Positions 30,250-39,324 of a stretch of 64,000 nucleotides of DNA are shown here, piece after piece. Made by a program: the position numbers and the translations under genes. Source of the stretch: Methylobrevis albus (GTDB lineage Bacteria; Pseudomonadota; Alphaproteobacteria; Rhizobiales; Pleomorphomonadaceae); the NCBI RefSeq assembly GCF_015904235.1, contig NZ_JADZLT010000036.1:1-64000 (forward strand), read 5' to 3'. Numbering within the stretch: position 1 is the first letter of the stretch; every line of letters begins with the position of its first letter. A model generated the notes under the pieces. That model searched no databases. It was not told the origin of the DNA and worked only from the letters and a program-made list of their open reading frames with translations.

Positions 30250-30807
30250 TCACGCGCTAAGATGCTCGATCAAAATCGAAACGCCGAGGCCGATGAGGGC
30301 GAGGCCGGCGAGGGCGGCGGCGTAGCGGCCGAAGCGGTCGCCGATCAGCCGGCCGACCAGCATGCCGCCCGACGCCATCACGAAGGTGGCGGCGCCGATC
30401 GCCAGCGCGATGACGAGGATGTCGACGTCGAGGAAGGCGAGCGAGACGCCGATCGCCATGGCGTCGAGGCTGGTGCCGACGGCGGTGGCGAGCAGCACCG
30501 TCCACGAGCGGCCGGGGACGGCCGCCCCTTCCCCGCCGGCGACGGCGGCCCAGGTCATGTGCAGCCCGACGGCGGCGAGCAGGCCGAAGGCGATCCAGTG
30601 GTCGACCGCCTCGACGATGCCGCTGGCGGCAACGCCGGCGAGCCAGCCGAGCACCGGCGTGATCGCCTCGACGACGCCGAACACGGCACCGGTGCGCAGC
30701 GCCTCGGCGACGCGTGGACGGCCGATGGCGGCGCCGCGGCCGACCGAGACGGCGAAGGCGTCGACCGACATGCTGACGGCGAGCAGCAGGATGGTGAAGG
30801 GGGACAT
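30250..30807 (-). CDS. mntP: Manganese efflux pump MntP
   Basis: A 185-residue six-helix inner-membrane exporter of the MntP (DUF204) family. Two internally repeated halves carry the conserved acidic motifs [11 protein letters not shown] (about residues 13-23) and [15 protein letters not shown]. It exports excess Mn2+. The leader contains a yybP-ykoY riboswitch, which strongly supports the substrate. No strong Shine-Dalgarno sequence is visible directly before the ATG, in keeping with riboswitch-controlled translation. Confidence 0.93.
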   Translation of the reverse strand: MSPFTILLLAVSMSVDAFAVSVGRGAAIGRPRVAEALRTGAVFGVVEAITPVLGWLAGVAASGIVEAVDHWIAFGLLAAVGLHMTWAAVAGGEGAAVPGRSWTVLLATAVGTSLDAMAIGVSLAFLDVDILVIALAIGAATFVMASGGMLVGRLIGDRFGRYAAALAGLALIGLGVSILIEHLSA

Positions 30808-30869
30808 GGCGGCAAACCCGGCGAACGCATGAGACCGGGAGCGGGACGCCGGCTCGCAGCGGCGATCAG

Positions 30870-30980
30870 CTCCACGGTCTGGCCGAGCCGGCGTCCGCCG
30901 GCTGGTCGCGCCACGCGCCGGATGCGCGAGCCTGTTGACGCGACCCCGCTGCCCGGCAGCGGTGGTTACTCCCCGATGCG
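30870..30980 (-). promoter_or_regulatory. yybP-ykoY (Mn2+) riboswitch in mntP leader
   Basis: The minus strand shows ATCGGGGAGTAACC, GTCGCGTCAACAGGCTCGC and CGGCCAGACCGTGGAG in order and spacing, the conserved elements of the manganese-sensing yybP-ykoY RNA. It starts about where the predicted promoter would initiate and ends about 60 nt before mntP. Mn2+ binding is known to turn such genes on. Confidence 0.88.
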
Positions 30981-30983
30981 GCG

Positions 30984-31012
30984 CGAATAACTTAGTTGCG
31001 AAATAAGGTCAA
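30984..31012 (-). promoter_or_regulatory. mntP promoter
   Basis: On the minus strand TTGACC (31007-31012), a 17-bp spacer and TATTCG (30984-30989). The predicted start near 30977 coincides with the 5' end of the riboswitch. Confidence 0.65.
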
Positions 31013-31028
31013 GTATTTCAAATACTTG
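31010..31028. promoter_or_regulatory. Perfect 19-bp palindrome on the mntP -35 box
   Basis: CAAGTATTTCAAATACTTG has 9-bp arms around a central C. It overlaps the -35 hexamer of mntP by three bases, an operator-like position. An adjacent direct repeat ATTCGCATTCGC lies at about 31042-31053. The binding protein is unknown; an MntR or Mur/Fur-type metal regulator is a guess. Confidence 0.6.
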
Positions 31029-31082
31029 CACATTATAGTCATTCGCATTCGCAACGGCATCCGCCGCGCGGCCGGCGGGTGC

Positions 31083-31640
31083 TCACCCGGAAAAACCGCC
31101 GGCGTCGAGGAACGCGCGCTCCGCCTCCGTCGTGTCGCGGGCGAGGATGGCGTTGCGGTGCGGGAAGCGGCCGAAGCGGGCGACGATGTCGCGGTGGCCG
31201 AGGGCGTGGTGCAGGCCCTCGGCGTCGCCGGCGGCGCGGTGCAGCGCGACGGCGAGCTCCTGGTCGGCGAGCGCCTCGGAATGCGAGAACGGCAGGAACA
31301 GGAACACCCGGAGTTCGACCTCGATGCCGAACTGGTGGCCCTTGCCGACCGCGAGGCGGGCGAAATGGCGGGCGAGCGGATCGGTGGCGTACATGTGGCC
31401 GGTGCCGCGGAAGACGTTGCGCGGGAACTGGTCGAGCAGCAGCATCAGCGCCAGCGCGCCTTCCGGCGTCTCGATCCAGTCGTCGTGCTCGCGGCGGGCG
31501 ACGGCGAGGTGCAGGTCGATGAACCGGTCGCGGAAGCGGCGGTCGAACGCCGGGTCCTTGGTGAACCAGGCCTCGCGGCCGGCCTCGCGCCAGAAGCGGC
31601 AGACGGCGTCGTGGCGGGGCGCGGCGGCAGGGTCGGTCAT
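31083..31640 (-). CDS. DUF924 family protein
   Basis: A 185-residue all-helical (TPR-like) protein of the DUF924 family: FWREAGREAWFTKDPAFDRRFRD at the start, then LLLDQFPRNVFRGTGHMYATD, FLPFSHSEALADQE and HRDIVARFGRFPHRNAILAR. The family is widespread and of unknown function. The gene stands between a CPA2 antiporter (54 bp upstream on the same strand) and the mntP promoter region. Confidence 0.88.
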   Translation of the reverse strand: MTDPAAAPRHDAVCRFWREAGREAWFTKDPAFDRRFRDRFIDLHLAVARREHDDWIETPEGALALMLLLDQFPRNVFRGTGHMYATDPLARHFARLAVGKGHQFGIEVELRVFLFLPFSHSEALADQELAVALHRAAGDAEGLHHALGHRDIVARFGRFPHRNAILARDTTEAERAFLDAGGFSG

Positions 31641-31694
31641 GTGGGTCCTCGGGCTCGTCGGATCGGGGTCGGAACGCCGCGTCGGCGGCAGCGG

Positions 31695-33500
31695 TCAGGG
31701 ATCGCCGGGGGTTGCGACCGGGCTGCGCTCGGGCTCGCGCGGCATCAGGCCGGTCGGCACCTTCGGCAGGTTGCCGAGCAGCAGGTCGCGGCCGGCGTAG
31801 ATGCCGCCGCCGAGCTGCATGTCGAGGCGTTCGGCATCGCGGCGGCGCACGTCGGCCACCACCTCGGCGACGTCCTCGCGGGCGGTGCCGAGGGTTTCGA
31901 GCACCTTCGCCCCGAACAGCAGCGCCGATTCGAAGGTCTCGCGCATCTGGAGGTCGGCGCCGGCGTGGACGAGCTCGATGGCGTGGCCGCGGTCGAAGGC
32001 GCGGGCGAACACCGGCGTCAGCGGATACTCCGCCTTGCACAGCTCGACGATGCGGGTGGCGGCGACCTTGTCGTCGACGCAGACGAGGATCGCCCGGGCG
32101 TGGTGGGCGCCGGCGGCGTGCAGGATGTCGAGGCGGGCGCCGTCGCCGAAATAGACCTTGGAGCCGAAGGTCGCGGCGGCGCGGATCATGTCGGTGTCGT
32201 GGTCGATGATCGAGATGTCGATGCCGCGGGCGAGCAGCGGCTGGCTGGCGATCTGGCCGAAGCGGCCGTAGCCGATCAGCAGCAGGCTCGAATGCAGGTC
32301 GTGGGCGACGTCGACGCCGTCCATCGACTGGCCGGCCCGACTGGTGACGAAGCGCAGCCCCATCACCGCGAACGGCGTCAGCGCCATCGAGATGATCACG
32401 GTGGCGGTGAGGCGGGCGTGCAGCTCGGCGTCAAGCAGCCCGACGCCGGCGGCGGCGGCATAGAGCACGAAGGCGAACTCGCCGCCTTGCGCGAGCAGCG
32501 CGGTGCGGGTGATCGCCTCGTCGTGGCGGGCGCAGATCAGCCGGGCGACGACGTAGATGCCGAGGCCCTTCAGCACCATGTAGCCGGCGACGAGGGCGAG
32601 GATCTCGGCCCAGGCGCGCGCGATGACGGCGAGATCGAGCGACATGCCGACGCCGAGGAAGAACAGGCCGAGCAGGATGCCGCGGAACGGCTCGACGTCG
32701 GCCTCGAGCTGGTGGCGGAAGGTCGATTCCGACAGCAGCACGCCGGCGAGGAACGCGCCCATCGCGGCCGAGAGCCCGCCGAGCTGCATCGCGAGCGCCG
32801 AGCCGAGCACCACCAGCAGCGCCGCGGCGGTCATCACCTCGCGGGCGCCCGCGGCGGCGAGCAGGCGGAACAGCGGATTGAGCAGGAAGCGGCCGGCGAT
32901 GACGAGGCCGGCGACGGCGGCGGCGGCGATGCCGAGCTCGATCCAGCGCTCCGCCGCCGACACCGTCTCGGCCGACGGCGCCAGCAGCGCGACGAGGGCG
33001 AGCAGCGGCACGATCGCGAGGTCTTCGAGCAGCAGGATCGAGATCACCCGCTGGCCGGCCGGCGTCGAGGCCTCGCCGCGCTCGGTGAGGATCTGCATCA
33101 CGATGGCGGTCGAGGAGAGCACGAAGCCCATGCCGGCGACGAAGGCGACCTGCCAGGAAAAGCCGGCGAGGATGCCGAGGCCGGTGAGCAGGGCGCCGCA
33201 GACGGCGACCTGCGCCGCGCCGAGGCCGAAGATCTCGGCGCGCAGGTTCCATAGTCGCGAGGGCTGCATCTCGAGCCCGATGATGAACAGGAACATCACC
33301 ACGCCGAGTTCGGCGACGTGCAGGATAGCGCCGGCGTCGGTGAAGAGGCCGAGGCCGAACGGGCCGATGGCGAGGCCTGCCGCGAGATAGCCGAGCACCG
33401 AGCCGAGCCCGAGCCGGCGGAAGATCGGCACCGCGACGACGCCAGCCCCGAGCAGGGCGACGACCTGGACCAGTTCACCCGTGCTCGCGCCACCCGCCAT
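31695..33500 (-). CDS. CPA2 monovalent cation:proton antiporter with RCK domain (KefB/YbaL-like)
   Basis: A 601-residue membrane antiporter. Residues about 10-385 form the Na+/H+-exchanger-type transmembrane domain with about 12 helices (GYLAAGLAIGPFGL, FLFIIGLEM, LLLEDLAIVPLL, GGEFAFVLY). Residues about 405-525 are a Rossmann-type RCK/TrkA-N domain (LLIGYGRFGQIASQPLLARG, FGDGARLDIL) that senses NAD(H) or glutathione adducts in KefB/KefC. It probably mediates K+ or Na+ efflux. The start at 33500 is chosen because the frame upstream is not similar to the family. Confidence 0.88.
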   Translation of the reverse strand: MAGGASTGELVQVVALLGAGVVAVPIFRRLGLGSVLGYLAAGLAIGPFGLGLFTDAGAILHVAELGVVMFLFIIGLEMQPSRLWNLRAEIFGLGAAQVAVCGALLTGLGILAGFSWQVAFVAGMGFVLSSTAIVMQILTERGEASTPAGQRVISILLLEDLAIVPLLALVALLAPSAETVSAAERWIELGIAAAAVAGLVIAGRFLLNPLFRLLAAAGAREVMTAAALLVVLGSALAMQLGGLSAAMGAFLAGVLLSESTFRHQLEADVEPFRGILLGLFFLGVGMSLDLAVIARAWAEILALVAGYMVLKGLGIYVVARLICARHDEAITRTALLAQGGEFAFVLYAAAAGVGLLDAELHARLTATVIISMALTPFAVMGLRFVTSRAGQSMDGVDVAHDLHSSLLLIGYGRFGQIASQPLLARGIDISIIDHDTDMIRAAATFGSKVYFGDGARLDILHAAGAHHARAILVCVDDKVAATRIVELCKAEYPLTPVFARAFDRGHAIELVHAGADLQMRETFESALLFGAKVLETLGTAREDVAEVVADVRRRDAERLDMQLGGGIYAGRDLLLGNLPKVPTGLMPREPERSPVATPGDP

Positions 33501-33620
33501 GCCGTTGTCTCCCCGCTTCGAAACGGCGCTCCGAGAGGCCGGTGCGCGCCGCCGCGTCGATCGGACCATAGCGGCACAGGCGTCTCGCGCAAATGACGCG
33601 GCGGCCACGCTCGGCGATCG

Positions 33621-34871
33621 TCAGGCCGCCCGCGGCGGCACGCGGCGCGCCTCGACCAGTGCGACCGCCCGGGCGAGGCCGTCCTCGGCGGCCATCGCGG
33701 CGGCGAGCGATTCGGCCGCGGCGGGATACGCGGCATCGCCGGTCAGCGCGTCGAACCGCGCCGCGAGAGTCCGGGCATCGGCCTTGCCGAGCGGCAGCGG
33801 GGCGGGCCCCGCGCCGAGTTCCGCCACCCGGCGCGCCCAGAAGAACTGGTCCATCAGGATCGGCGTCACCAGCGTCGGCCGGGCGGCGCGCAGGCCGGCC
33901 GCGGTGGTGCCGGCGCCGCCGTGATGCATGACGGCCTCGACGCGCGGCAGCAGTTGCCGGTGCGGCACGAAGCCGACCGGATAGATGTGCGCCGGCAGGT
34001 CCGCCGCCTCGATGCCGCCCCAGCCGCGCCCGAGCACGGCGCGGCCGCCCCAGTGGCGCAGCGCCTCGAGCACGATGCTGCGATTGCGCCTGGCGTTCCA
34101 GAGCATCGAGCCGAGGCTGACGAAGATCGGCGCCGGCGATCGGGACAGAAAGTCTTCGAAGGGCTGGCTCGGACGCCAGGGGCGCTCGGCCTCGGGAACC
34201 CAGTCCCCGGTGACGACGACATTCGCCGGCCAGTCGGCCGGGGTCGGCACCAGCGCCGGGCTGTAGGCGTGCAGCACCAGGTTGGGCGGCGCCCGCCGCG
34301 CCGGGTCGACCCGCACCCCCGCCTCGCCGGCAGCCGATGCGACGGTTCTCGCGACCAGCCGGCGTTCGAGGTCGACGAGGCGGTAGCTCGCGCGGTTGAG
34401 CGGACCGAGCTGCGTGGTGCCGAGGGCGCAGAGCGGGAAGGCCGAGGTGGCAACCACCGGCTGCGGCGCGGCGAGGACGCTGAACACCCCCATCGCCGCG
34501 GCGACGTCGGGCACGAAGGGCAGCATCGGGTGGTAGACGACGACGTCGGCGCGGCGCAGGTGCGGCACGATGCGGGCGACGACATCGGCGGCCACGTCCT
34601 TGGCGAGTCGGAGGACGGCGAGCGGCAGCCGCAGCAGGTCGAGCGGACGGTGCCGTACGATCATGGCGGCCACCGGCCCCTGCAGCACGTCGCCGAGCCC
34701 GGTGGCAATGGTGAAGAAGGCGAGCCCCTCCTCCTCGACCTGCGCCCGGAACCCGGCGGGACCGCCGATGGTGACGGTGTGGCCGCGTTGCGCCAGGGCG
34801 CGGCCGAGGGCGAGATAGGGCAGAAAATCCCCTTGCGTCCCGATCGAAAGCAACAGGATATTCGAAGCCAA
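33621..34871 (-). CDS. GT1-family glycosyltransferase
   Basis: A 416-residue UDP-glycosyltransferase-like enzyme (GT1, MGT/rhamnosyltransferase type). The N-terminal acceptor domain begins ILLLSIGTQGDFLPYLALGRAL; the C-terminal donor domain carries SLGSM, VGFVPHRQLLPRV, MHHGGAGTTAAGL and PILMDQFFWARRV. Substrates in this family include sterols, lipids and macrolides; the acceptor here is unknown. No ATG is suitable: a TTG at 34871 with GGAG 8 nt upstream is the best start. It is divergent from a methyltransferase gene. Confidence 0.85.
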   Translation of the reverse strand: MASNILLLSIGTQGDFLPYLALGRALAQRGHTVTIGGPAGFRAQVEEEGLAFFTIATGLGDVLQGPVAAMIVRHRPLDLLRLPLAVLRLAKDVAADVVARIVPHLRRADVVVYHPMLPFVPDVAAAMGVFSVLAAPQPVVATSAFPLCALGTTQLGPLNRASYRLVDLERRLVARTVASAAGEAGVRVDPARRAPPNLVLHAYSPALVPTPADWPANVVVTGDWVPEAERPWRPSQPFEDFLSRSPAPIFVSLGSMLWNARRNRSIVLEALRHWGGRAVLGRGWGGIEAADLPAHIYPVGFVPHRQLLPRVEAVMHHGGAGTTAAGLRAARPTLVTPILMDQFFWARRVAELGAGPAPLPLGKADARTLAARFDALTGDAAYPAAAESLAAAMAAEDGLARAVALVEARRVPPRAA

Positions 34872-34995
34872 CGGTGATCTCCGCCCGACGATCCGCCCGT
34901 CGGCGAACCATGCCGGCGGTCCATCTCCCCCTTGCCCCGGCGCAATCTTCCAGCTACCGGGCGCTTCGCGCAACCCCGACCACGGACGCCAGCCC

Positions 34996-36009
34996 ATGCA
35001 GTCAGTTCCGGATCCGGTCGCGACGCCCGCCCCGCGGCCATCCGGCAAGGCGGCGAAACCGGCCAAGGCGGCGAAGCCGCGCACGCCGCCCTGCCCCATC
35101 ACCGGCGGGCGCAGCAAGCTGGTGCAGAGGATCTCGACGAGCCTGCTGATCGATCTCTGGCGCATCATGGGCAAGGTCGACGTATCCGACCACTATCAGG
35201 GCCTCAGCCACGTCCATCTCTACCAGTCCGACTGCGGGCTGATGTTCTTCCACCCGCCGATTCCCGGCAACGCCGCCTTCTACGGCACGCTCTACAAGCG
35301 CTGGAACGCGCACGGCCTGCTGCAGCGCGGCGCCGAGCGGCGGCAGGAGTTCCTGCGCGCCGCACGCCACGTGCGGCCGGGCGACCGGGTGCTCGACGTC
35401 GGCGGCGGCGAGGGCGACTTCGGCCGCCATGTGCCGGCGGCCGACTTCACCGCGATCGACCCCTATGCGCCGCCCGAGGCCGACGCACGCGTGCTGCGCG
35501 TCACCGCCGCGCAGCACGCGGACGCCGCCGCGGGCAGCTACGACGTGGTGACGGCGTTTCAGGTGCTCGAGCACGTCGAGGATCCGCGCGGCCTCGCCGC
35601 CGATCTCGTCCGGCTGCTGAAGCCCGGCGGGCTGCTGATTCTCTGCGCGCCGACGCATCCGTCGATTCTCACCGAGGTGCCGAACAACCTCGTCAACGCA
35701 CCGCCGCATCACCTCACCTGGTGGAACGAGACGGCGTTCGCGGCGCTGGCCGCCGAGTTCGGGCTCGAGGTGCTGGAGAACGAGGTGCTGCCGGGGTCGC
35801 CGCACCAGACGCTGTTCGGCTGGCTCGACCGCTTCCTGATCGTGCGCACGCGCGGCGCCGCGGGCGGGCCGTACTACGCGCACCGCTGGAGCTGGCACGC
35901 CGGCCTCGCGATCGGCTACAGCCTCGCCTGGGTCGCGGACAAGGTGCTCGGCGAGCGCGCCGTGGCGCGCCCGTCGGACGGGTTTCTCGTGGCGCGCAAG
36001 CCGCTCTGA
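34996..36009 (+). CDS. Class I SAM-dependent methyltransferase
   Basis: A 337-residue protein. An N-terminal Ala/Lys/Pro linker (about 1-30) precedes a CPITGG motif and a region resembling the N-terminal part of sugar or lipid methyltransferases. A Rossmann core follows at about 125-230 (VLDVGGGEGDFGRHV, AIDPYAPPEA, FQVLEHVEDPRG, LLKPGGLLILCAPTHPS). The C-terminus is aromatic and helical. The substrate is unknown; GT1 and ExoD neighbours suggest a surface glycan or glycolipid. Confidence 0.82.
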   Translation: MQSVPDPVATPAPRPSGKAAKPAKAAKPRTPPCPITGGRSKLVQRISTSLLIDLWRIMGKVDVSDHYQGLSHVHLYQSDCGLMFFHPPIPGNAAFYGTLYKRWNAHGLLQRGAERRQEFLRAARHVRPGDRVLDVGGGEGDFGRHVPAADFTAIDPYAPPEADARVLRVTAAQHADAAAGSYDVVTAFQVLEHVEDPRGLAADLVRLLKPGGLLILCAPTHPSILTEVPNNLVNAPPHHLTWWNETAFAALAAEFGLEVLENEVLPGSPHQTLFGWLDRFLIVRTRGAAGGPYYAHRWSWHAGLAIGYSLAWVADKVLGERAVARPSDGFLVARKPL

Positions 36010-36025
36010 CGCGGACGCTCCGGCC

Positions 36026-36715
36026 TCAGAACAGCGCGTGGACGAAAGCCTTGGCGGCGATCCAGAGCGCGCCGGAGATCGCGACCAGCACGGCGACGCT
36101 TGCCGCCGTCGCGACCCAGCCCGCGATCGCGGCGATGCCGTCGCGTTGCAGCAGGGCCAGTGAAAACAGCACGATGGCAAGGCCCGGCAGCATGTTGCCG
36201 AGCGGGATCGGCAGAAACAGGATCACCGCCAGCAGGAAGCAGGCGATGCCGATCAGCCGGTCGCCGACGATGCCGAACATCACGTCGAAACGCGGCGCGA
36301 GGAAGCGCTCCAGCCGGCGCAGGTAGGGCAGCGTGCGACCGACGAGGCGCTGGAAATCCTCGCGCAGGATCGAGCGCCCGGCGATGAACTTCGGCAGCCA
36401 CAGCGTGCGCCGGCCGACGGCGAGCTGGGCGGCGATCAGAATCAGCGGCGCCCCGAGCACCGAGGAGGTGCCGGGCGGCAGCGGCAGCACGTTCGGCACC
36501 GCGAAGATGAACATCAGCGCGCCGAACACGCGGTCGCCGAACACTTCGGCGAGCTCGGAAAAGAAGATGCGCTCGTCGGCCTCGTCACCGATGCGGCGCA
36601 GCACGGTCGAGAAGCGCTGGGCGCGCGACGTGGGGCGACGACGGGTGAGCAGGCCGGCGAGCCGCCGGCGCCCGGTCTTGGGCGCGCCTTCGTTGTCCGG
36701 CATGGTGATCGTCAT
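36026..36715 (-). CDS. ExoD-like exopolysaccharide synthesis protein
   Basis: A 229-residue membrane protein of the ExoD family. The N-terminal cytoplasmic helix (FFSELAEVFGDRVFGALMFIFAVPNVLPLPPG) is followed by about four to five membrane segments, including LFLPIPLGNMLPGLAIVLFSLALLQRDG. In Sinorhizobium ExoD affects exopolysaccharide production and alkali tolerance, the mechanism being unclear. A weak AAGG site precedes the ATG at 36715. Confidence 0.85.
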   Translation of the reverse strand: MTITMPDNEGAPKTGRRRLAGLLTRRRPTSRAQRFSTVLRRIGDEADERIFFSELAEVFGDRVFGALMFIFAVPNVLPLPPGTSSVLGAPLILIAAQLAVGRRTLWLPKFIAGRSILREDFQRLVGRTLPYLRRLERFLAPRFDVMFGIVGDRLIGIACFLLAVILFLPIPLGNMLPGLAIVLFSLALLQRDGIAAIAGWVATAASVAVLVAISGALWIAAKAFVHALF

Positions 36716-36891
36716 CTGCGCCTTTTACCGCCCGCCATGCCAGTCGCTGCGATGCGGCGGGAGTTCGCCTCCCGCCCTCGCGTCGTTCGGTGCCGCAGGG
36801 GCCAGTCGGCGGATGCCGACCGGGCCTCTTCGGCCGTTCCGAGCATGATCGCACAGCTTGGTTGCGCGCATGTGAACTTCCGGCGCCGAAC

Positions 36892-37566
36892 CTAGGCTTC
36901 GGCTTCGAATTCGAGCAGCCGGTAGAAGCCGGAAAGCCCGGCGGGGCGGTCGCCGACGAAGCGCAGGCCGGGATGGCCGGCGAGCGAGCCGGCGGTGACG
37001 CGCGCGTTCCAGCCGAGCCGCCGGCTGATCGGCGCGAGCAGCGTGCCGAAGAACGCCTTCGGCCCGCTGTCGGCGGCGAAATGGCCGAGCACCAGCACCC
37101 GGCCGCCCGGCTTCACCACCCGGCGGATTTCGGACAGCACGGCGGCGGGATCGGGCACCACCGTCATGACGTACATCGCCATCACCGCGTCGAAAGCGCC
37201 GTCCGCGAAGGTCATCGCCGAGGCGTCCATCTCGTGCACGGTCGCCGACGTCGAGAGGCCGTGCCGGGCGATGCGGCGGCGGGCGATCGCCAGCATGTCG
37301 GGACTGAGGTCGATGCCGACGACATCGACGCCGCGCGGATAGAACGGCAGCGAGATGCCGGTGCCGACGCCGACCTCGAGCACCTTGCGGGCGCCTGCCG
37401 GCAGGGCGGCGACGGCGGCGCGGCGCGAGCCGTCCATGATCGGCCCGAAGATGTGGTCGTAGACCGGCGCCCAGCGGGCATAGGCCCCGACGACCTCCTC
37501 CTCGCGCAGTCGCTGTACGGCGCGTGCGGACGCGCCGCGGCTCCTCGTCCTGTCCTGCCCCGCCAT
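36892..37566 (-). CDS. pmtA: Phosphatidylethanolamine N-methyltransferase-like (PmtA)
   Basis: A 224-residue class I SAM methyltransferase resembling the Rhodobacter/Sinorhizobium PmtA branch: AYARWAPVYDHIFGPIM, VLEVGVGTGISLPFYP, GIDLSPDMLAIAR, FDAVMAMYVMTVVPDP and RVVKPGGRVLVLGHF. PmtA methylates phosphatidylethanolamine three times to give phosphatidylcholine. The ATG at 37566 follows AAAGGGAGAG. A broader ubiquinone/menaquinone-type methyltransferase annotation is the alternative. Confidence 0.78.
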   Translation of the reverse strand: MAGQDRTRSRGASARAVQRLREEEVVGAYARWAPVYDHIFGPIMDGSRRAAVAALPAGARKVLEVGVGTGISLPFYPRGVDVVGIDLSPDMLAIARRRIARHGLSTSATVHEMDASAMTFADGAFDAVMAMYVMTVVPDPAAVLSEIRRVVKPGGRVLVLGHFAADSGPKAFFGTLLAPISRRLGWNARVTAGSLAGHPGLRFVGDRPAGLSGFYRLLEFEAEA

Positions 37567-37680
37567 CGCTCTCCCTTTCGATGGTTGCTGAAAGCCGGCC
37601 GGCTGCAAGGCGGACCGTCGCGGACTCAAGGTCCGGACGGCTCGGTTGGTTCCGCCTCGGTGGCCGGCGCGGCGACTTTT

Positions 37681-38865
37681 TCAGCCGGAAAGCTGGGAGA
37701 GCACCAGACGACCCCCTGCCGCACGCCCCGTGGCGAGCGCGGCGGTCGACGAGATGAAGCCGCCGCCGAGCACGCGGGCGCCGTCGTCGAGGCTCTCGTA
37801 GAAGACGCAGGCCTGGCCGGGCGCAACGCCCTGCTCGCCGTCGGCGAGGTCGACGTAGACGGACCCGCCCTCGGCGTAGAGCACCGCGGCCTGGGGCGGG
37901 CGGCTGGAGCGCACCTTGACGAAGATGTCGAGCCCGTCCTCGGGCAGGTCGGCGAGGCGGCCGTCGCCGAGCCAGTTGACGTCGCGCAGCGTCAGGCGGC
38001 CGGTGAGGAGGGCCTCGCGCGGGCCGACGACGACGCGGCGCTGCGCCGCGTCGAGCTTGACGACGAACAGCGGCTCGCTGAAGGCGATGCCGAGGCCGCG
38101 GCGCTGGCCGACGGTGTAGTGGATGATGCCGTCGTGACGACCGAGCACGCGGCCGTCGACGTGGACGATCTCGCCGGCCTCGGCCGCGTCCGGCTTCAGC
38201 CGCTCGATGACGTCGGCGTACTTGCCGCTCGGCACGAAGCAGATGTCCTGGCTGTCGTGCTTGTCGGCGACGACGAGGCCGAGGTCGCGCGCGATCGCCC
38301 TGGTCTCGGCCTTGGTGAGGTCGCCGAGCGGAAAGCGCAGGAAATCGAGCTGGGCCGGCGTGGTCGCGAACAGGAAGTAGCTCTGGTCGCGGTCGAGATC
38401 GACCGGGCGATAGAGCGCGCGGCCGGTCGCGGTGCGGCGCGAGCGGACGTAATGACCGGTGGCGAGCGCCGCGGCGCCGAGGTCGCGCGCGGTCTCGAGC
38501 AGGTCGGAGAACTTGACGGTCTGGTTGCAGGAGACGCAGGGGATCGGCGTCTCGCCGTGGATGTAGCTTTCGGCGAAACGGTCGATGACGGCGCTGCGGA
38601 AGCGCTCCTCGTAATCGAGCACATAGTGCGGGATGCCGAGCGCGGTGGCGACCTCGCGCGCATCGTGAATGTCCTGCCCGGCGCAGCAAGCGCCCTTGCG
38701 GTGGACGGCGGCGCCATGGTCGTAGAGCTGCAGCGTCATGCCGACGACGTCGTAACCCTGCCGCTTGAGCAGTCCCGCGACCACCGACGAATCGACGCCG
38801 CCCGACATGGCGACGACGATCCGGGTGTCCTCCGGACGTCCCGGCAGATCGAGGCTGTTCATCAT
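37681..38865 (-). CDS. mnmA: tRNA-specific 2-thiouridylase MnmA
   Basis: A 394-residue enzyme that thiolates U34 of Lys, Glu and Gln tRNAs. The PP-loop [13 protein letters not shown] is near residue 20. The cysteine-containing [10 protein letters not shown] and [15 protein letters not shown] carry the two catalytic cysteine positions. [10 protein letters not shown] and the C-terminal beta-barrel segment follow. Two adjacent ATGs (38865, 38862) follow an AGGAA site. The gap to fliK is 459 bp. Confidence 0.95.
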   Translation of the reverse strand: MMNSLDLPGRPEDTRIVVAMSGGVDSSVVAGLLKRQGYDVVGMTLQLYDHGAAVHRKGACCAGQDIHDAREVATALGIPHYVLDYEERFRSAVIDRFAESYIHGETPIPCVSCNQTVKFSDLLETARDLGAAALATGHYVRSRRTATGRALYRPVDLDRDQSYFLFATTPAQLDFLRFPLGDLTKAETRAIARDLGLVVADKHDSQDICFVPSGKYADVIERLKPDAAEAGEIVHVDGRVLGRHDGIIHYTVGQRRGLGIAFSEPLFVVKLDAAQRRVVVGPREALLTGRLTLRDVNWLGDGRLADLPEDGLDIFVKVRSSRPPQAAVLYAEGGSVYVDLADGEQGVAPGQACVFYESLDDGARVLGGGFISSTAALATGRAAGGRLVLSQLSG

Positions 38866-39324
38866 CGGCTTTCCTGATACTCCCGCCGGCCACGCCGGAG
38901 CGCCCGTCGTCGCCGCGCCCGTTGTCTAGGCGCCTGACATCGAAGCGCCACACATCGCCGCGACCAGCGCCGGACCTGCGGCCGGCAGCCCGTCGGCGCC
39001 CGTGTCCGCCGGGCAAAGATGGTCGTTGACCCGCGCCCGGTCAAGGCGAACTCGCCCCCCGCGCGCGCCCGCCGGGCGGCATTCTGCAGGGCGCGCCCGG
39101 CAGAATTTTCCGCGGCCGGGGTACGTCCTGCCGGGCACGCCGCCGCGCCGCGCGCCGCAAGGTGCCCCGACCGGGATCGGATGACGCTCGCCGGCCGCGC
39201 TGTCAAGGGCGCAAGCCGTTCGCGCGGCACGCGGTTTCGGCTTTTGCTTGCCGGGCCGGCGACGGACGCCGCGGCTTGGCGCGCGGCTTGCTGAAGGGAG
39301 AGCAACCGAGCAGCCGGAACCGCC
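38866..39324. other. Gene-free stretch between mnmA and fliK
   Basis: 459 bp of GC-rich sequence with no supportable gene. It holds one imperfect ftr-like palindrome (39096-39115), a GGGAGAG ribosome-binding site just before fliK, and no convincing terminator or sigma-54 promoter by eye. Confidence 0.5.
39096..39115. promoter_or_regulatory. Imperfect ftr-like (FlbD-type) site upstream of fliK
   Basis: CCCGGCAGAATTTTCCGCGG shares the left arm CCCGGCARAA with the perfect palindrome ahead of fliF, but the right arm is degenerate. It lies 210 bp upstream of fliK. Confidence 0.4.

Noticed and set aside
39230..39260. Possible sigma-54 promoter before fliK (GGCAC and TTGC elements)
   Set aside because: The GG and GC dinucleotides are not at the required 10-bp spacing in any combination I could find.
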